A stretch of 51,363 nucleotides of DNA, from assembly GCF_000372725.1 (NCBI RefSeq), contig NW_005194698.1, forward strand, positions 206,985-258,347, written 5' to 3'. Within the stretch, counting starts at the first letter, position 1; each line of letters opens with the position of its first letter. This document shows, piece by piece, positions 21,348 to 32,104 of this stretch. The position numbers and the translations under genes are program-made. The notes beneath the pieces are model-generated. The model had not been told where the DNA came from and ran no database searches. It saw only the letters and a list, made by a program, of their open reading frames with translations. The DNA comes from Emiliania huxleyi CCMP1516. Its lineage: Eukaryota > Haptophyta > Isochrysidales > Noelaerhabdaceae.

Positions 21348-22541
21348 ATGACGTACACTCCTCCACCTCCGCCGCCAGAGTCGCCCGTACCGACGCAGGA
21401 GACGGAGGACTCCTATACCAGCGTCGACCCCACCCTCAGCGCCCCTTCCTGGCGCGACGAGGACTCGTGGTCAGCACAGCCGGCGGACGATGACTCGCGG
21501 TGGCGCAACGCGAACGCTCCCGCACCTCCGAGCGCGTCAGACCCGTATGGGCGTGGCGGCGCGGCGAGCTCGGATCTCGCCGCGTGCGAGCGATCGCTCG
21601 GGCGCGCCCTGCGCGGCGAGCGAGCGCGCACGCTACTCGGCTCGATCTTCGACTCGGGCTGCACTGCGCTCAAGGGGTCGAAGGAGGACCCCGCGCCGTG
21701 CGCACGCTGCCGCAGCTGCCCGTCCGAAGGGATGTGGCAGCACATGAGGGGGTACTACAACCCTCAGAAGCGGCGCGTCACGCTGTGCGCAGACAAGCGG
21801 CTCGACGAGAAGGAGGTGGAGGACACGCTCGTCCACGAGCTGGTGCACGCCCACGACCGCTGCCGCCCGGCTAGACCTCTCCTCGACCCCCCCCGCACCC
21901 TCCCTGCAGGTCCACGCATACGACCACTGCCGCTTCTCGATGCGCGTGCCGATGGTCGGCAGGCAGCACCCGTGGGCTCTCAAGTGCGCCGCGTCGGCCT
22001 GCTCCGAGGCGAGGGGCTAGCAGCAGCGGGCGGTCTAGCAGCAGCGGTCTAGCAGCAGCGGGCGGTCTAGCAGCAGCGGGCGGTCTAGCAGCAGCGTCTA
22101 GCAGCAGCGGTCTAGCAGCAGAGGGGCCTTGCCTGCGAGTAGCGCCGGGGGCTAGCTCGCCCGGACGGCTCCTCGACCTCTCCGGGAGCCTCTCCTGCAC
22201 AGGTGCGGGCCTACCTGCTCGGAGACGCGTGGCGAGGGCCCGACGCGCCCTCCCTCCCCTCCTTTGGGTCGAGCTCCTTCGGCGCGCCGCCCGGCGGAGG
22301 AGGAGACGGCGCGAGCGGCTCCATCGCGCATGCGGCGGAAGAGCAGCGCGGCGAGGTGCACTCGGCCGCACTACGGTCTCTACAGCACTACGGCACGTGC
22401 GCCGACGCAAGGCTCGACCCGCGCGGCGTGCTCGACTCGGTCTTCTACGCGTGCCTCGCCGACACCGCCCCCTTCAAGCGCGGCGCGCCCCAGCCGCACA
22501 CGGAGCCGATGCCCGCCGCGGTGGCCGAGGCGGAGAAGTGA
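21348..22541 (+). CDS. ATP23: ATP23-like mitochondrial inner-membrane metallopeptidase, 3 exons
   Basis: ATP23 processes the mitochondrial ATP synthase subunit 6 precursor and helps its assembly in yeast. Exons 21348-21842, 21910-22008 and 22203-22541 give 310 residues. The N-terminal 70 residues are Pro/Asp-rich, then the family core: conserved Cys-rich CARCRSCPSEGMWQHMRGYY, LCADKRLDEKEVEDTLVHEL, and the zinc site HELVHAYDHCRF formed only after splicing (HEXXH: HELVH). Then ALKCAASACSE joins VRAYLLGDAW, and CLADTAPF closes the domain. Intron 1 splits the catalytic motif after HEL; its first 24 bases copy the next exon at 20 of 24 positions. The C-terminal part is longer than in yeast. Confidence 0.85.
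22017..22128 (+). repeat. CTAGCAGCAGCGG minisatellite in ATP23 intron 2
   Basis: About eight units built from TCTAGCAGCAGCGG with an optional GCGG spacer. The array lies inside the intron 22009-22202 and accounts for its length relative to the 67-base intron 1. Confidence 0.8.
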
Positions 22542-22850
22542 GCAGGGCCGCGCCGCAGGACAGCTGCTGATCTCGGCAGCGCCAGCGCGAGCCTTGGGGG
22601 GGGGCGACCGAAAGTGGAGGAGCAGTGTGTAGCACTCCCTCTGTTCTCTTCTCTGACTCTTGGTATACTGAAGCGACGAGAGTGTGAGCGACTGAGCGTG
22701 TTGGCTTTGTGAGAGCCTGTTGTGCATGTTGTGAGCGTGACTATAGACTAAAACGAGGGTCCCGTACGCGTACCATGCGCCATGCGGAATCGACCGCCGC
22801 CTAGAGCGCCGTATCCCAGTGTAAAATCTAAAAAAGAATTTAACAAGATG
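22542..22850. other. Intergenic stretch after ATP23
   Basis: 3' flank of ATP23 and 5' flank of the proline-rich gene, with lower GC than either. It contains CGATC-poor mixed sequence and AAAATCTAAAAAAGAATTT near 22824. No gene seen. Confidence 0.4.
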
Positions 22851-23046
22851 TGAACTCTCTCTCACACGCGGAGCAGTCGCGCAGGGCGAGACGAGGGAGG
22901 GAGCAGGACGTTGCGGAGATCAGCAGGAGGATGTACGAAGAGATTAGGAGCAGCAGGGACCCGAGGGACCATGTGCCTCTGCGCAGCACGCAGCAGAGAG
23001 CTCCCACGTCCCACCGCCAGAGTCCCCGCCGCCCCCGGAGCCACCG

Positions 23047-24949
23047 ATGCCTCCGCCATTCCCGCCCGTCGAGCCTGGCTTCGATCCGGGCATCGGCTCG
23101 TTCGTCGCCAACATGACGGCGTACGAACATGACGGCGTTGACGTCTGCGCCGACGACAACTTGGAAACGCTGAAGAGAACGATTTCGCTGCTTTCGGGAA
23201 AGAACGAGGAGAACGTCTGGGCCAGCTGCACCTACCCGCCCGACAGCTTCATGGATGGGAGCAGCGTGGGACGCCGCCGCCTTGAGGGCAAGACGGCTCA
23301 GCTCTTCGAGGAGAGGGGCGCTCTTCTAGGCGGGCGCGAGAACACTCCCCTTTTGGAGGACTCCAATCCCGCCGCCGCCAGGAGACTCAGTGAAGCTCCA
23401 GGTCTGGGTCTCCTGCCTCCACCGCCACCATTCCCGCCGCCGCCCCCCTGCGACGGGACCCAGATAGCCATCGGCACGCAGTGCGTGATCGCGGAGGACT
23501 GCGAGAGGACCAACACAATAATGTCAGAGATCTTTGCCAGCTCCTCCTCCGCCTCCGACGCCCTCAACATGGACGTCTGCGACATCAGCATCGTGATCAC
23601 GCCAGCCTCGCCGCCACCGCCGCCGATCCCGCCAGGTAAGGCTCCTACCCCGCCTCCATACCCGCCAGCCAAGGCGCCCAAGCCTCCGCCGCCATCCCCG
23701 CCGCCATCCCCGCCTCCGCCGCCATCCCCGCCGACCCCTCCTCCCTTTGCACCTCCTCCTTCGCCACCACCATTCTCTCCCCCACCGTCAGCGTCCCCGT
23801 TTCCGCCGCCGCCGCCACCATCACCACCCGCACCACCATCGCCGCCAATGCCACCGCCCGAGCCGCCGCATCCGCCCAGTCCGCCAGCCCCACCGCCGTT
23901 TTCGCCGGCCCCGCCATCGCCGCCGCCCCTCAAGCCGGGCGGCCTCACCGGCGACCCACACCTGCACTTTGCGCACGGGGGGGAGGCAGACTTCCGCGGC
24001 GAGGACGGCGGCATCTATGCGATGCTCCACCATTCGGGACTGGCCGTCAACGTCCTCTTTGAGGCGTGCGCCTTCTTCCTCTCCGACCTGACCCTCAAGG
24101 TGCGCGGTACGTTCGTCACTGACATCTTTGTCAAGGCCGTCACTGAGAGCGGCCGCATCGTCCGCATCGAGTTCACGCCCAACATGCCGCCCACTCCGCT
24201 CGTCCACGGCCTCGAGGGCGGCACGCGGCGCGTCCTGCCCGGCGAGCCGCCCCTCGTCGTGGAGGACCTGTCTGTCGCGGTGGCAGTTGCCGAGGCAGAG
24301 GTCCATCCCAACCTTCCGCGCCTGCTTCAGAACGACAACACCGAGATTCTGCGCGTGCGCACCGCCGGCTGGGCCATCGAGGCGACCGCTCGGCCCATCC
24401 AGCGCTCCGCGACGCGTGGCAAGAAGCAGGTTGACCTCTCGTTTGCGCCGCTGCGAGACCCGCTCGCGCCCAACCCCAAGACGGGCAAGGTGGTGGCTCC
24501 GCACGGTCTGGTGGGCCAGTCCTTTGATGGCGACGACATCGCGGTCGACGGCAAGAAGGATCGATGTGCGCCCGCCTGCCCGCCCCTGACTGCTGCTCAA
24601 GAGCCCGCGTTGACACACGGCTCCGGCGCGCGCCGCAGACCGCGAGCTGTGGTGGCGTCAGAGCTCCTTCAAGGCCAACGAAATCACGACCGAGGCGCAG
24701 GCCGAAGGGGCCATCGAGGGCTCTGGCGGCGACTACAAGGTGGGGGACTTTTTCGGCACCGACTTCAAGTACCGGCGCTTCGACGCCCTGGAGGCGGCGC
24801 CGCGCAGCATCGCGGCCCTCTCGGGCACCAAGCGCGTCGTATCAAACGCTGGCGCAAACGCTGGCGCGGCCTCCTGGAAGCGCAGCAAGGCGGGCACGTC
24901 CGGCGACGACGCGCACGCGTTTGAGGCCGAGCGCAAGCAGCACCCCTAG
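23047..24949 (+). CDS. Proline-rich secreted-type protein with vWD-like domain
   Basis: Probably a cell-surface or extracellular matrix protein. The N-terminal part has a Cys-containing segment (AYEHDGVDVCADDNLETLK), a second one after a Pro spacer (CDGTQIAIGTQCVIAEDCER), then about 100 residues of PPPSP-type hydroxyproline-rich sequence, then GGLTGDPHLHFAHGGEADF, which matches the start of von Willebrand factor type D domains. The domain continues (PHGLVGQSFDGDDIAVDG) across an intron to RELWWRQSSFKANEITTEAQ, ending RKQHP. The acceptor is the AG at 24637-24638. Protein continuity needs exon 1 to end after AAGAAGG at about 24560, leaving an AT donor. The frame is open and Pro-rich upstream of 23047 to about 22948, so a first exon with a signal peptide is likely upstream. 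Confidence 0.7.
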
Positions 24950-25289
24950 CGCGCGTCGTAAAGGTGTTATATGGGCTTCTCGTATCAAACTTCATTGCTT
25001 ATGAGAGAGAGAACGTTGCTTATTACCTCATTTTACTGCATCCGTGACGGTGGTATGAACTTCTATAACGATACGTAAAGATGATTTGTTACGACCCCCC
25101 CCCTTGCCAGCAGTGCTGCGCAGCAGCCCCGAGCCCGAGTCTGTCGGCCGCACTGACTGCCGCCCCAACCGGAGCGCCGACCGATGTGTACTTTAGAGTA
25201 CGGTATTCATACAAAGAAGACTAGCGATGGTAAGTAAGGCGTCGCGGGGCGCTCCCACCCTCACTCGGGGCGCCGCTGCGAGCGACGAC

Positions 25290-27435
25290 TCAGCCCAGCT
25301 GCGCGCGAAAGGTGTACGCGGCGCACGCGAGCGGGCAGAGCGCCTCGACTGTCGCGTCGGCCGAGAAGCCGTCCGGCGGCGGAGTGTCGCCACAGCCCTG
25401 AGCCCACGTCACTGCGCAGACGCCGGTGCCCGACGCGTCGACGACGTCGCGGCACGGCGTGCCTGTTCACAGCCGGGCGTGTGAGGGGCAAGTGCGGCCG
25501 TCGATGGCGGCCTCGCACCTCACGTCACGCCGCACCGCACACCGAGTGTACTGCGTCGCGCAAGCTGTCGGATGCGGCGGCGAGGCGCGCCGCTGACTGC
25601 TCCATCGACTCGACCGCCCTTGCGAGGCGCGCGTCCTGCGGCGTCAGCCGCGCCGCTGCCTTGAAATCGGCGAGCGCGTCGGCGAGGCGGCCTTGCTGCG
25701 CGCGCGCCGTCCCGACGCCGGCCTTCACCTCGTCAAAGTACTCTGGGTCCGCCGCGGCGGCGGCGTAGAATTGGGCAATCGCCTCGGCCGGCCGCGAGAG
25801 GCGGGCGAAGTAGCGGGCGAGGGTGAGGGGCGGGCGAACGTCCGACGGCTCGGCGACAGCGACGGCCTGCTCGAAGGCCGCCAGCGTCTCGTCCTCCGCC
25901 CCGTCCACCGCCGACAGCTGCACGCCGAGCGAGACCCAGCCCGCAGCGTCGGACGGCGACGCCTTGAGCGCCACGCGGTACGCCGCCGCCGCGCCCGCCG
26001 CGTCGCCGCCGTCTGCGACCTTCCTCGCCGAGTCGAAGAGGGCGGAGGCCTCGGCCGATCGCGGCGGAGCAGGCGTCGGCTCCTCGTCCGGCCAGCGCAC
26101 CCGCCCCCCGCACCACTCTGCGCCGCGCAGCACCGCGGCGTGGCGGGGCGGCGTGTCGGGCAGCGAGGCGGCGGCGCAGGCGTGGGACTGCAGCCTGCGC
26201 CGGACAGCCTGCGCGGTGTTGTGCCCCCGCCAGAGGGCGTCGTACGCCGAGTGGGCCGCCGAGCCGGCGGGCGGCGGTGCCGAGGCGGCCCCTCGGAAGG
26301 CGAGGACGTACGCGTTGCGAGAGGTCGCGGGCGTGGGCTCGAAGCCGCCGACGGAGATGCGGTGGCGCCACAGCGCGGTGGTGAAGGCGTACAGCGCCTC
26401 CTTGCGCGAGACGGCTCGCTCGTACGGGTCTCGAAGCGCTTCGGCGAGCAAGCCGGAGGGCGAGAGGAGTTCGAGGGAGAGGGGGGGCTGCTCGGCGAAG
26501 CCGGACGGGAAGGCGTGCTCGATCGTCGCTCCGACCCCGCGCAGGTTGGCGACGGCGAGGAGGTGCTCGTGACTCTGGTACGATGTGGCCCAAAAGAGGC
26601 GCCCGGACGCTACCATCGCCTCGACCGACGACCGCCAAAGGCAGCCCAGCCCCAGCCCGCCCAACCGGCCCGCCGCCACGCGCGAGGAGAGCTGCGCCGC
26701 GGTCAGCACGGCGAAGGTGCCCTTGTCAGAGACGCAGCCGCCATCCGACGGCCAAAGGTCGTCGTGCATGCCAGAGTTCTCGAGGAGCGTGACGTCGGCG
26801 GCGACGGCGGGAGGAGCGTACACCCCGTTGACCAGCTCGAGGGTCAGCCACCCGTCCGGCCGCATCGCAGTCGCCGCGAGCGAAGGCGCCTCGGGCCCGA
26901 TCCCGCGGACTGCCACGCGCTCGACCGACGGCAGCAGCCGGCGCAACGCACCGCCGATGAGGGATCCCCAGCGCTCTGCCGTCGCCGCAGCGACGTCCTC
27001 CCACGGCGTGACGGTCACGGTGTTGGAGGTGCCCTCTTCCACCGGCCGCTCCACCCAGTCGAAGGCCCACCCCACGACGTCCACGTCCACCGCCGCCGTC
27101 CGGCTCGCGTACGCCTCGTCGCCGAGCGAGAGGCGGAGGGCCTCAACGATGGTCAGCGCCGTCGTGAGCGACGAGGTGAGCTCCTGCTCCGTCGCCTGCT
27201 GCGCGGCGACGCCGCCCACGGCGTCGGTCACCACTCGAGCAGTGCCGTCCGCCCAAGAGCCATCGCCGACCGAGGCGGCAAACGCCGCATAGTGACGCCA
27301 GCTGCAGGGCGGTGGCGCCGCTGCGAGGGACGGAGTGACGGCGAGGGTGTAGTTTGTCATGCATGGTAGCACGACGTTCGCAGCGCCGGCAGTAGCAACG
27401 GCGAGCGCCAGTGCGAGATGGCGAGCCCCATTCAT
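25290..27435 (-). CDS. Secreted/organelle TPR protein with Cys-rich tail
   Basis: The preferred ATG is at 27435, giving a signal peptide (MNGARHLALALAVATAGA); the frame is open to 27483, but that part lies in a direct repeat. The long exon runs to about 25525-25550. Its N-terminal 400 residues are unrecognised. C-terminal tetratricopeptide units are visible (EASALFDSARKVADGGDAAG, AYRVALKASPSDAAGWVSLG, AIAQFYAAAAADPEYFDEV, ALADFKAAARLTPQDA). The following exon or exons end at 25290 with CRDVVDASGTGVCAVTWAQG and LCPLACAAYTFRAQLG, a Cys-spaced module resembling short Cys-rich repeats common in algal secreted proteins. The junctions between 25550 and 25462 are uncertain; one acceptor is GTGAACAG before 25462. 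It is convergent with the proline-rich gene. Confidence 0.65.
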
Positions 27436-27461
27436 CGCGCCGGGAAGAAGAAATCCGCACC

Positions 27462-27526
27462 GCGCCACCGGCCAAAAGCGCATGTCTTGAAGGTCCGATA
27501 CTGGAAGCCCATATAGGCACCTTACA
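27462..27526. repeat. Direct repeat unit 1 (about 65 bp)
   Basis: Begins CCACCGGCCAAAAGCGCATG and includes TCTTGAAGGTCCGATACTGG. Repeated with one indel at 27703-27768, 241 bases downstream. It overlaps the upstream flank of the TPR gene on the other strand, which is why the longer open frame there should not be trusted. Confidence 0.85.
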
Positions 27527-27702
27527 CTCCCCCGCAGTATCGCACCTCTTGAGCGACACTACGTTTCCGCAGCTGGGGATTCTCCGGGTACCCCTCTTTG
27601 TACCGTGCTGGCCGGATTCCTCCTCCGAACAACTCAAGTTCGATCGGCCCCAGTCTCGAACTGGCAGCCACTATCTCACCGGAGGTACCATGTCCGAGGA
27701 GG

Positions 27703-27768
27703 CCACCGGCCAAAAGCGCATGTCTTGAAGGTCCGATACTGGAAGCCCATATGGCACCTTACAAGACC
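27703..27768. repeat. Direct repeat unit 2 (about 65 bp)
   Basis: Second copy of the 27462-27526 unit in the same orientation, differing by one base near CCCATATGGCACC. The 176 bases between the copies show no gene. Confidence 0.85.
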
Positions 27769-28126
27769 CCACCATCCCTCCCTTGGGTTGTCTGTTGGCT
27801 TTCTTTCTTTTTCCCACCAAATCGGGACTGCCGCTCGCGCGCGCCGCTGCTGCCCTCGCCAGCAGCCGCCGCGGTCGCAGTGCCATCGTGCGGACTGGCG
27901 GTCGACGCGCTCGGCCTCCGCTGGCGGCTGCCGCAAGAGCGGCTGGCTCACGAGGACACGACAGCGTCTCGCCGGTTGCCGGACAGGAGAGTACAGAGCG
28001 TCTGGAGTGTAACTGTGTACGCGAGATCGGTATTGATAACAAGCACGGTCGATCCGCCAAAGCGATACACTCGTGTTCCTATCTCGCCGGAGGGCTGGCA
28101 CGGAGCTCTGTGCCGACAACCCTGAG
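27769..28126. other. Stretch without a supported gene
   Basis: Open frames exist in several frames on both strands, but none has a recognisable domain, and the best ones are Arg/Ala/Pro shadows typical of GC-rich non-coding sequence. Confidence 0.4.
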
Positions 28127-28372
28127 CCCTGGTGTCGAGGTGTCGAGGCCCGGTGTCGAGGGTGTCGAGCTGCTGTCGAGGGGTAGAGGTGTCGAGGCCT
28201 GTCGAGGCCTGTCGAGGCCTGTCGAGGCCTGTCGAGGCCTGTCGAGGCTGAAACCACGCTTGCCAGTGTCGAGGGGTGTCGAGGGGTGTCGAGGGGTGTC
28301 GAGGGTGTCGAGGGTGTCGAGGGTGTCGAGCGGGTGTCGCCTGTTGTCAAGAGGCGTCTGAGGTGTCGAGGT
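28127..28372 (+). repeat. GTCGAGG minisatellite
   Basis: Tandem 10-base units. GTCGAGGCCT occurs about six times in a row near 28190-28245, GTCGAGGGGT and GTCGAGGGT several times near 28265-28330, with scattered copies on each side. Open frames across it are repeats only. Confidence 0.9.
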
Positions 28373-28382
28373 TCACAAGTCG

Positions 28383-28568
28383 TCACTTTCTCTTGCGCCG
28401 TTCGTCGTCCACCCCCAGGCCGGAGGACGACTGCGCAGCTCCTTGCACCGCGTGCAAGCGCACGCGGCCACACTTCGACGCGTCCAAGTAAACGCGACCG
28501 TCCTCCTCCTCATCCTCGTCGTCGTCTCCGTTCCACTCCTCATCCGAGCTGTCGTCCGGCGCCGCCAC
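28383..28568 (-). CDS. Short acidic open frame, possible terminal exon
   Basis: Reads MAAPDDSSDEEWNGDDDEDE, then RVYLDASKCGRVRLHAVQG, and ends in a basic DDERRKRK before the stop. The acidic block followed by a compact segment and a basic terminus looks protein-like, and the DNA is not a simple repeat. It may be the last exon of a gene extending to higher coordinates. Family unknown. Confidence 0.3.
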   Translation of the reverse strand: MAAPDDSSDEEWNGDDDEDEEEDGRVYLDASKCGRVRLHAVQGAAQSSSGLGVDDERRKRK

Positions 28569-28921
28569 CTTGAGCGTTGAGCCGGTCCGGCATCGCGGCG
28601 CGGCTCTCGCGACGCGCCATGATGCGAGCGGCCGGTGTATCCAGCTCCTCGCCGGCCTCGCCGCTCACTCATCCTTCAGCTGGGGTGAAACGGATGAGCG
28701 CGCCCTTACGGCGCCCTTACGCCCTTAAACCGGACCCTTTCCCCCCTCCCCCATTCCTCTTCTCCCTTTTTTCTTGTTTAGGCCCTAATTAACCACCACG
28801 GGAGCCGCCTAAGCGACTCCTGTGAGGACGGTGTAGCTCCTGGAACAAAGAACTTCCTCGTTTTGTCGGCCTTGTCGCCCGCCGACAACCGGTTCCCTTT
28901 AAGTAGGGTTCCGCTGATGGA

Positions 28922-29404
28922 ATGGCCTACGCGCTGAAGGACCACGACAGCCGACTCGTGAAGATGCTGGCAGAGCACGACGAGAGCATCACCGAGATGC
29001 TGGAAAGGCGAGACAAAGGCATGAGGGAGTATGCTGCAAGCGAGGCGGTGGCGCTGGAGGATGCCAGGCGGAGCTGGCGGCGGCGCTTGCGGAGAGCGCA
29101 AGACTGGAAACCGAGGCGAGGCGCGCGCGCCCCCGAGCCGGCCTCTGGCGCTTCAGCACAGGCGCTGGCGCTGGAATTAGAGCCGCCAGCCGACTTTATC
29201 TGCCCCATCACGGCGGAGGCCATGCGCGACCCGGTGATGGCGGGTGATGGGCACGCGTATGAGCGGATTGCGATCGAGCGCTGGCTCGCGATCAGATCGA
29301 CGAGCCCGCTAACGGGCAAGGCGCTTGAGAACACGGGCGTCTTCCCCAACCACATGCTGCGGCGGCAGATCCGGGAGTGGCAGGAGCGCAGCAGAAGCAC
29401 CTGA
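28922..29404 (+). CDS. U-box protein (putative E3 ubiquitin ligase)
   Basis: 160 residues, single exon. An N-terminal helical, charged region (HDSRLVKMLAEHDESITEML, EYAASEAVALEDARRSWRRR) is followed by a complete U-box: ADFICPITAEAMRDPVMAGD, GHAYERIAIERWL, SPLTGKALENTGVFPNHMLR. U-boxes fold like RING fingers without zinc and recruit E2 enzymes. The N-terminal part could be a coiled coil for dimerisation. No substrate-binding repeat (ARM, WD40) is present, so the protein is short for the family. The ATG at 28922 is the first in frame after a stop. Confidence 0.8.
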   Translation: MAYALKDHDSRLVKMLAEHDESITEMLERRDKGMREYAASEAVALEDARRSWRRRLRRAQDWKPRRGARAPEPASGASAQALALELEPPADFICPITAEAMRDPVMAGDGHAYERIAIERWLAIRSTSPLTGKALENTGVFPNHMLRRQIREWQERSRST

Positions 29405-30161
29405 ACACTCGCGAACCGAGAGCGCCGAGATTTCAATCTGTGAGGCGGCTGCGAGGGAGGGCAGCGCGATCGGACGGTGTTGGTACCTCACCGCGCCGGC
29501 TGCGTGTTCTCTCTCGCGTGTATGTTACGTACGCCCTCCTCTCTGGTCTATTCTCTAGCCGGGGGGCAGTCGGAGAACAGGGGCAACTCTGTGCACTGAC
29601 GGTCGGGGCCGTCTCAGAAACCACGCCTGCGTGGATCGTCACACCAATCCTCGCTACCCAACGCGGCCAAAGGATATCCACCTCGAGAACCTCGAATAAA
29701 TACATAAAACGGACACGCCAAACGAGGGGTGGGAGACGGACACATACAGCTACAGGGTCCCCCCACCTGTAGAGGGTAGACAGCGTCCTAATCTAAAATC
29801 TGAGGATTCAGGATTGAGGGCTTGCTTCAGTGAGGCCAAAGTGAGTTTATGGATGTGTGAGAACGGTACGGGACACGAGGAGTCACGCGGACCGACTCGT
29901 CGGCGACTCTGCTGCACGGCGTTTCAGAATTTTTCTCAGCGTGAGCGAGACGTGGAAGAGTGCCACCGTCGGGTAGGACGGGTCGGCCCGGAGTATCAGA
30001 GTAGCCGTCGTGGTCGCGGCGAGCAGCGACGGCCACTCCGGCGCCGCGTTGGCAACATGGGAGCATGTCCACCGCCACTTCGCGGTCGCAGCGCTGTTGT
30101 CGCCCGAAACGCCGCATATCCCTCTGGCGGGCCAAAGATCGACTCGCATGTCGATTTCGAG

Positions 30162-30204
30162 TTGACGGCAGCATGGAGGCATCACGTCTCCATGCTGCCG
30201 TCAA
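30162..30204. other. Hairpin, 17-bp perfect stem, in the long element copy
   Basis: TTGACGGCAGCATGGAG (30162-30178), nine-base loop GCATCACGT, then the exact complement (30188-30204). A further TTCGA/TCGAA pairing extends it beyond a G-G mismatch. The equivalent hairpin in the other copy (34956-34998) has two compensated base-pair changes. Confidence 0.85.
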
Positions 30205-30309
30205 GTCGAAGCCAGTCTGCGGCGACCACAGCGCTTGCAGGAGGTACATGCGAGCTTTTCAGAGTCAGCGATTGCGCGAAATCCCACACTGGTGGATTTT
30301 GGGAGGAAT

Positions 30310-30700
30310 TGAAATCTCTTTTTTAGAGATTGAGAGCTTAAAGATTTGAAAGACTCCACTCGGGTCTACAGTGCTACCCAGAGATTTGAGACCAGAGATT
30401 TGAGATTTGAGACCTCAGTCACTCAGCCTCCGGTGGGAGACTTTGAGATTAGAGACCAGAGCAAAAGGAATCTGCGGTCGAGTTCGCTCGAGATTCAAGA
30501 TTTGAGACTGAAGATTTGGACGGCCTCCAACCTAGAGATTTTAGAGCTGAGATTTGGAGATTTGCGGCGTGAATACTGAGACAAGAGCCTCGAAGCTTCT
30601 AGAAGGGTTGGGTGGGTTTGACCTGCAGTGAGATTGAGGTCTGAGGTCTGAGATTTGAGATTGAGATTTGAGATTGAGATTTGGGGCCCGGGGAGCCTGC
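30310..30700. repeat. GAGATTTGAGA low-complexity repeat
   Basis: AT-richer stretch of irregular copies of GAGATTTGAGA, AGAGATTT and GAGATTGAGATT, mostly on one strand, within the long transposon-like copy. No gene. Confidence 0.8.
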
Positions 30701-32104
30701 GGCGCCATTTTAATCTGCGCTCCTCTTTATTAAAGAGAGGGACAGCGCTAGGGGCTCTGATGATCGAAGACTGCATTCATAGCAACTTGTGGACGTATTA
30801 CACACACAAAGACTCATAGCAACTCGCAGACGTATTATACACACAGGGACCGAAGTCCGCCCAGGCTACCCGGATCACTCCAGACAGCCTCCCCCCGTAC
30901 CCGCCCGGACTCCCTCGGGCTGCGCGCCAGTCGCTCCTTCCGCCTCGGAGTTCGCCTTTTCACCCCCTTCCCCCCCGTTCCCCCCCAAGGGCCGGGGGGG
31001 GGGGGGGGGTCTTCTGGCGAGACAGGCAGACATAGCAACTCCGAGTCGTACTCCGTCCCCATTCCATCACGCGGGCACGCATCCAGTGCCGATTTCGGGC
31101 AGCCTACCCTTTACGCCGGGCGGCATCCCTTTGGTTGTGTGTTTTCTGGCGCTTGCTCCTCGGGTACCGCCCCCCCCCCCCTCCCCCCGCACCCCCCGAT
31201 GGGCCGCGCTGCCCTAAACGAGTAGATTTCGGGGCCCGAAATGATGTTTTTCGAACGAAGCGAGATAAAGGCGTTGGAAGGTTGAGGAAGTTCACAGCAT
31301 TCTGCATCGAAAACGGAATCTCTCTTGCTTGCAGTCTCAGTCTCTCCCACCCCTCATCGAAATCTCAAACTCCCAAAGCGAAAAGGAATCTTCGCCATTT
31401 GAGATCTCACGCGTTTCCTCTAGAAACTCACACCGAGCGACGGGAAGACTGAGATTTCGTGGCTGAAGTCTCGACGAAGATTTGGGAGATCTCAAGGGCG
31501 GGACTAGAGACTGAGATCTGCCCTGAAATCTTCAGGTCTCACTCCTCTCAATCTCTAAGAAAGACTAGAGATTTCGATGACTGGATTTTGGGGCGCTGTC
31601 TTCCCCCTACCTAGGTACCCCCTGCACGTTTGAGGATCTTGGAAGGACGATCAGGGACAACAGGGGCACTTGGTTTAAAGTCTGCTCGGGACCTATATAT
31701 CACGGTCTAAGCACGCCCGATGATCGATGCGCGCCCGCGACAAGACGAGCGAGACGAGACGAGAAGAGAGGGAGAACCCGGAGAAGTGGACGTTGATGCT
31801 TTTGCTGCCGCGGCCGCGCCGCGAGCTCGCGTCTGTTTTGGCGCCGACGCCGCGACGCGTCCCGCTGCGTGAGATGGCGCTGCCGCAGTGTTGGCGCCGC
31901 GATCAACCGCGCGCCAGCGGGCGCAGCGCGGCCACCGTGCGGTGCGACTTGGAGCACTTGGAGTGCAGTCATCAACCTCGGGCGGTGTTTTTTTTTTGCA
32001 GCTCTCAAAGTCGGCGGTCGGAGGCTTGGGGAGGCGGCGAGGGGAGGCGTGCACGGCAGAGCACGTCCACTCGTAGTCGAGGGCGGCGCAGGCGTCTCGA
32101 CAAT

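Larger units (their letters stand above)
29764..31607. mobile_element. Transposon-like element, long copy (about 1.84 kb)
   Basis: The left end reads ACCTGTAGAGGGTAGACAGC and the right end, on the opposite strand, reads ACCTAGGTAGGGGGAAGACA then GCGCCCC, so the termini are inverted copies. The left 540 bases (29765-30305) are nearly identical to 34848-35391 in reverse. The interior after 30305 is filled with GAGATTTGAGA-like repeats (30310-30690 and 31440-31570) and a two-unit direct repeat near 30777-30840 (CATAGCAACT). No transposase is seen. A hairpin lies at 30162-30204. Identification as a mobile element is by structure only. Confidence 0.6.

Noticed and set aside
23298..24014. Gly-rich protein on the minus strand
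   Set aside because: It is the complement of the proline-rich repeat of the plus-strand gene.
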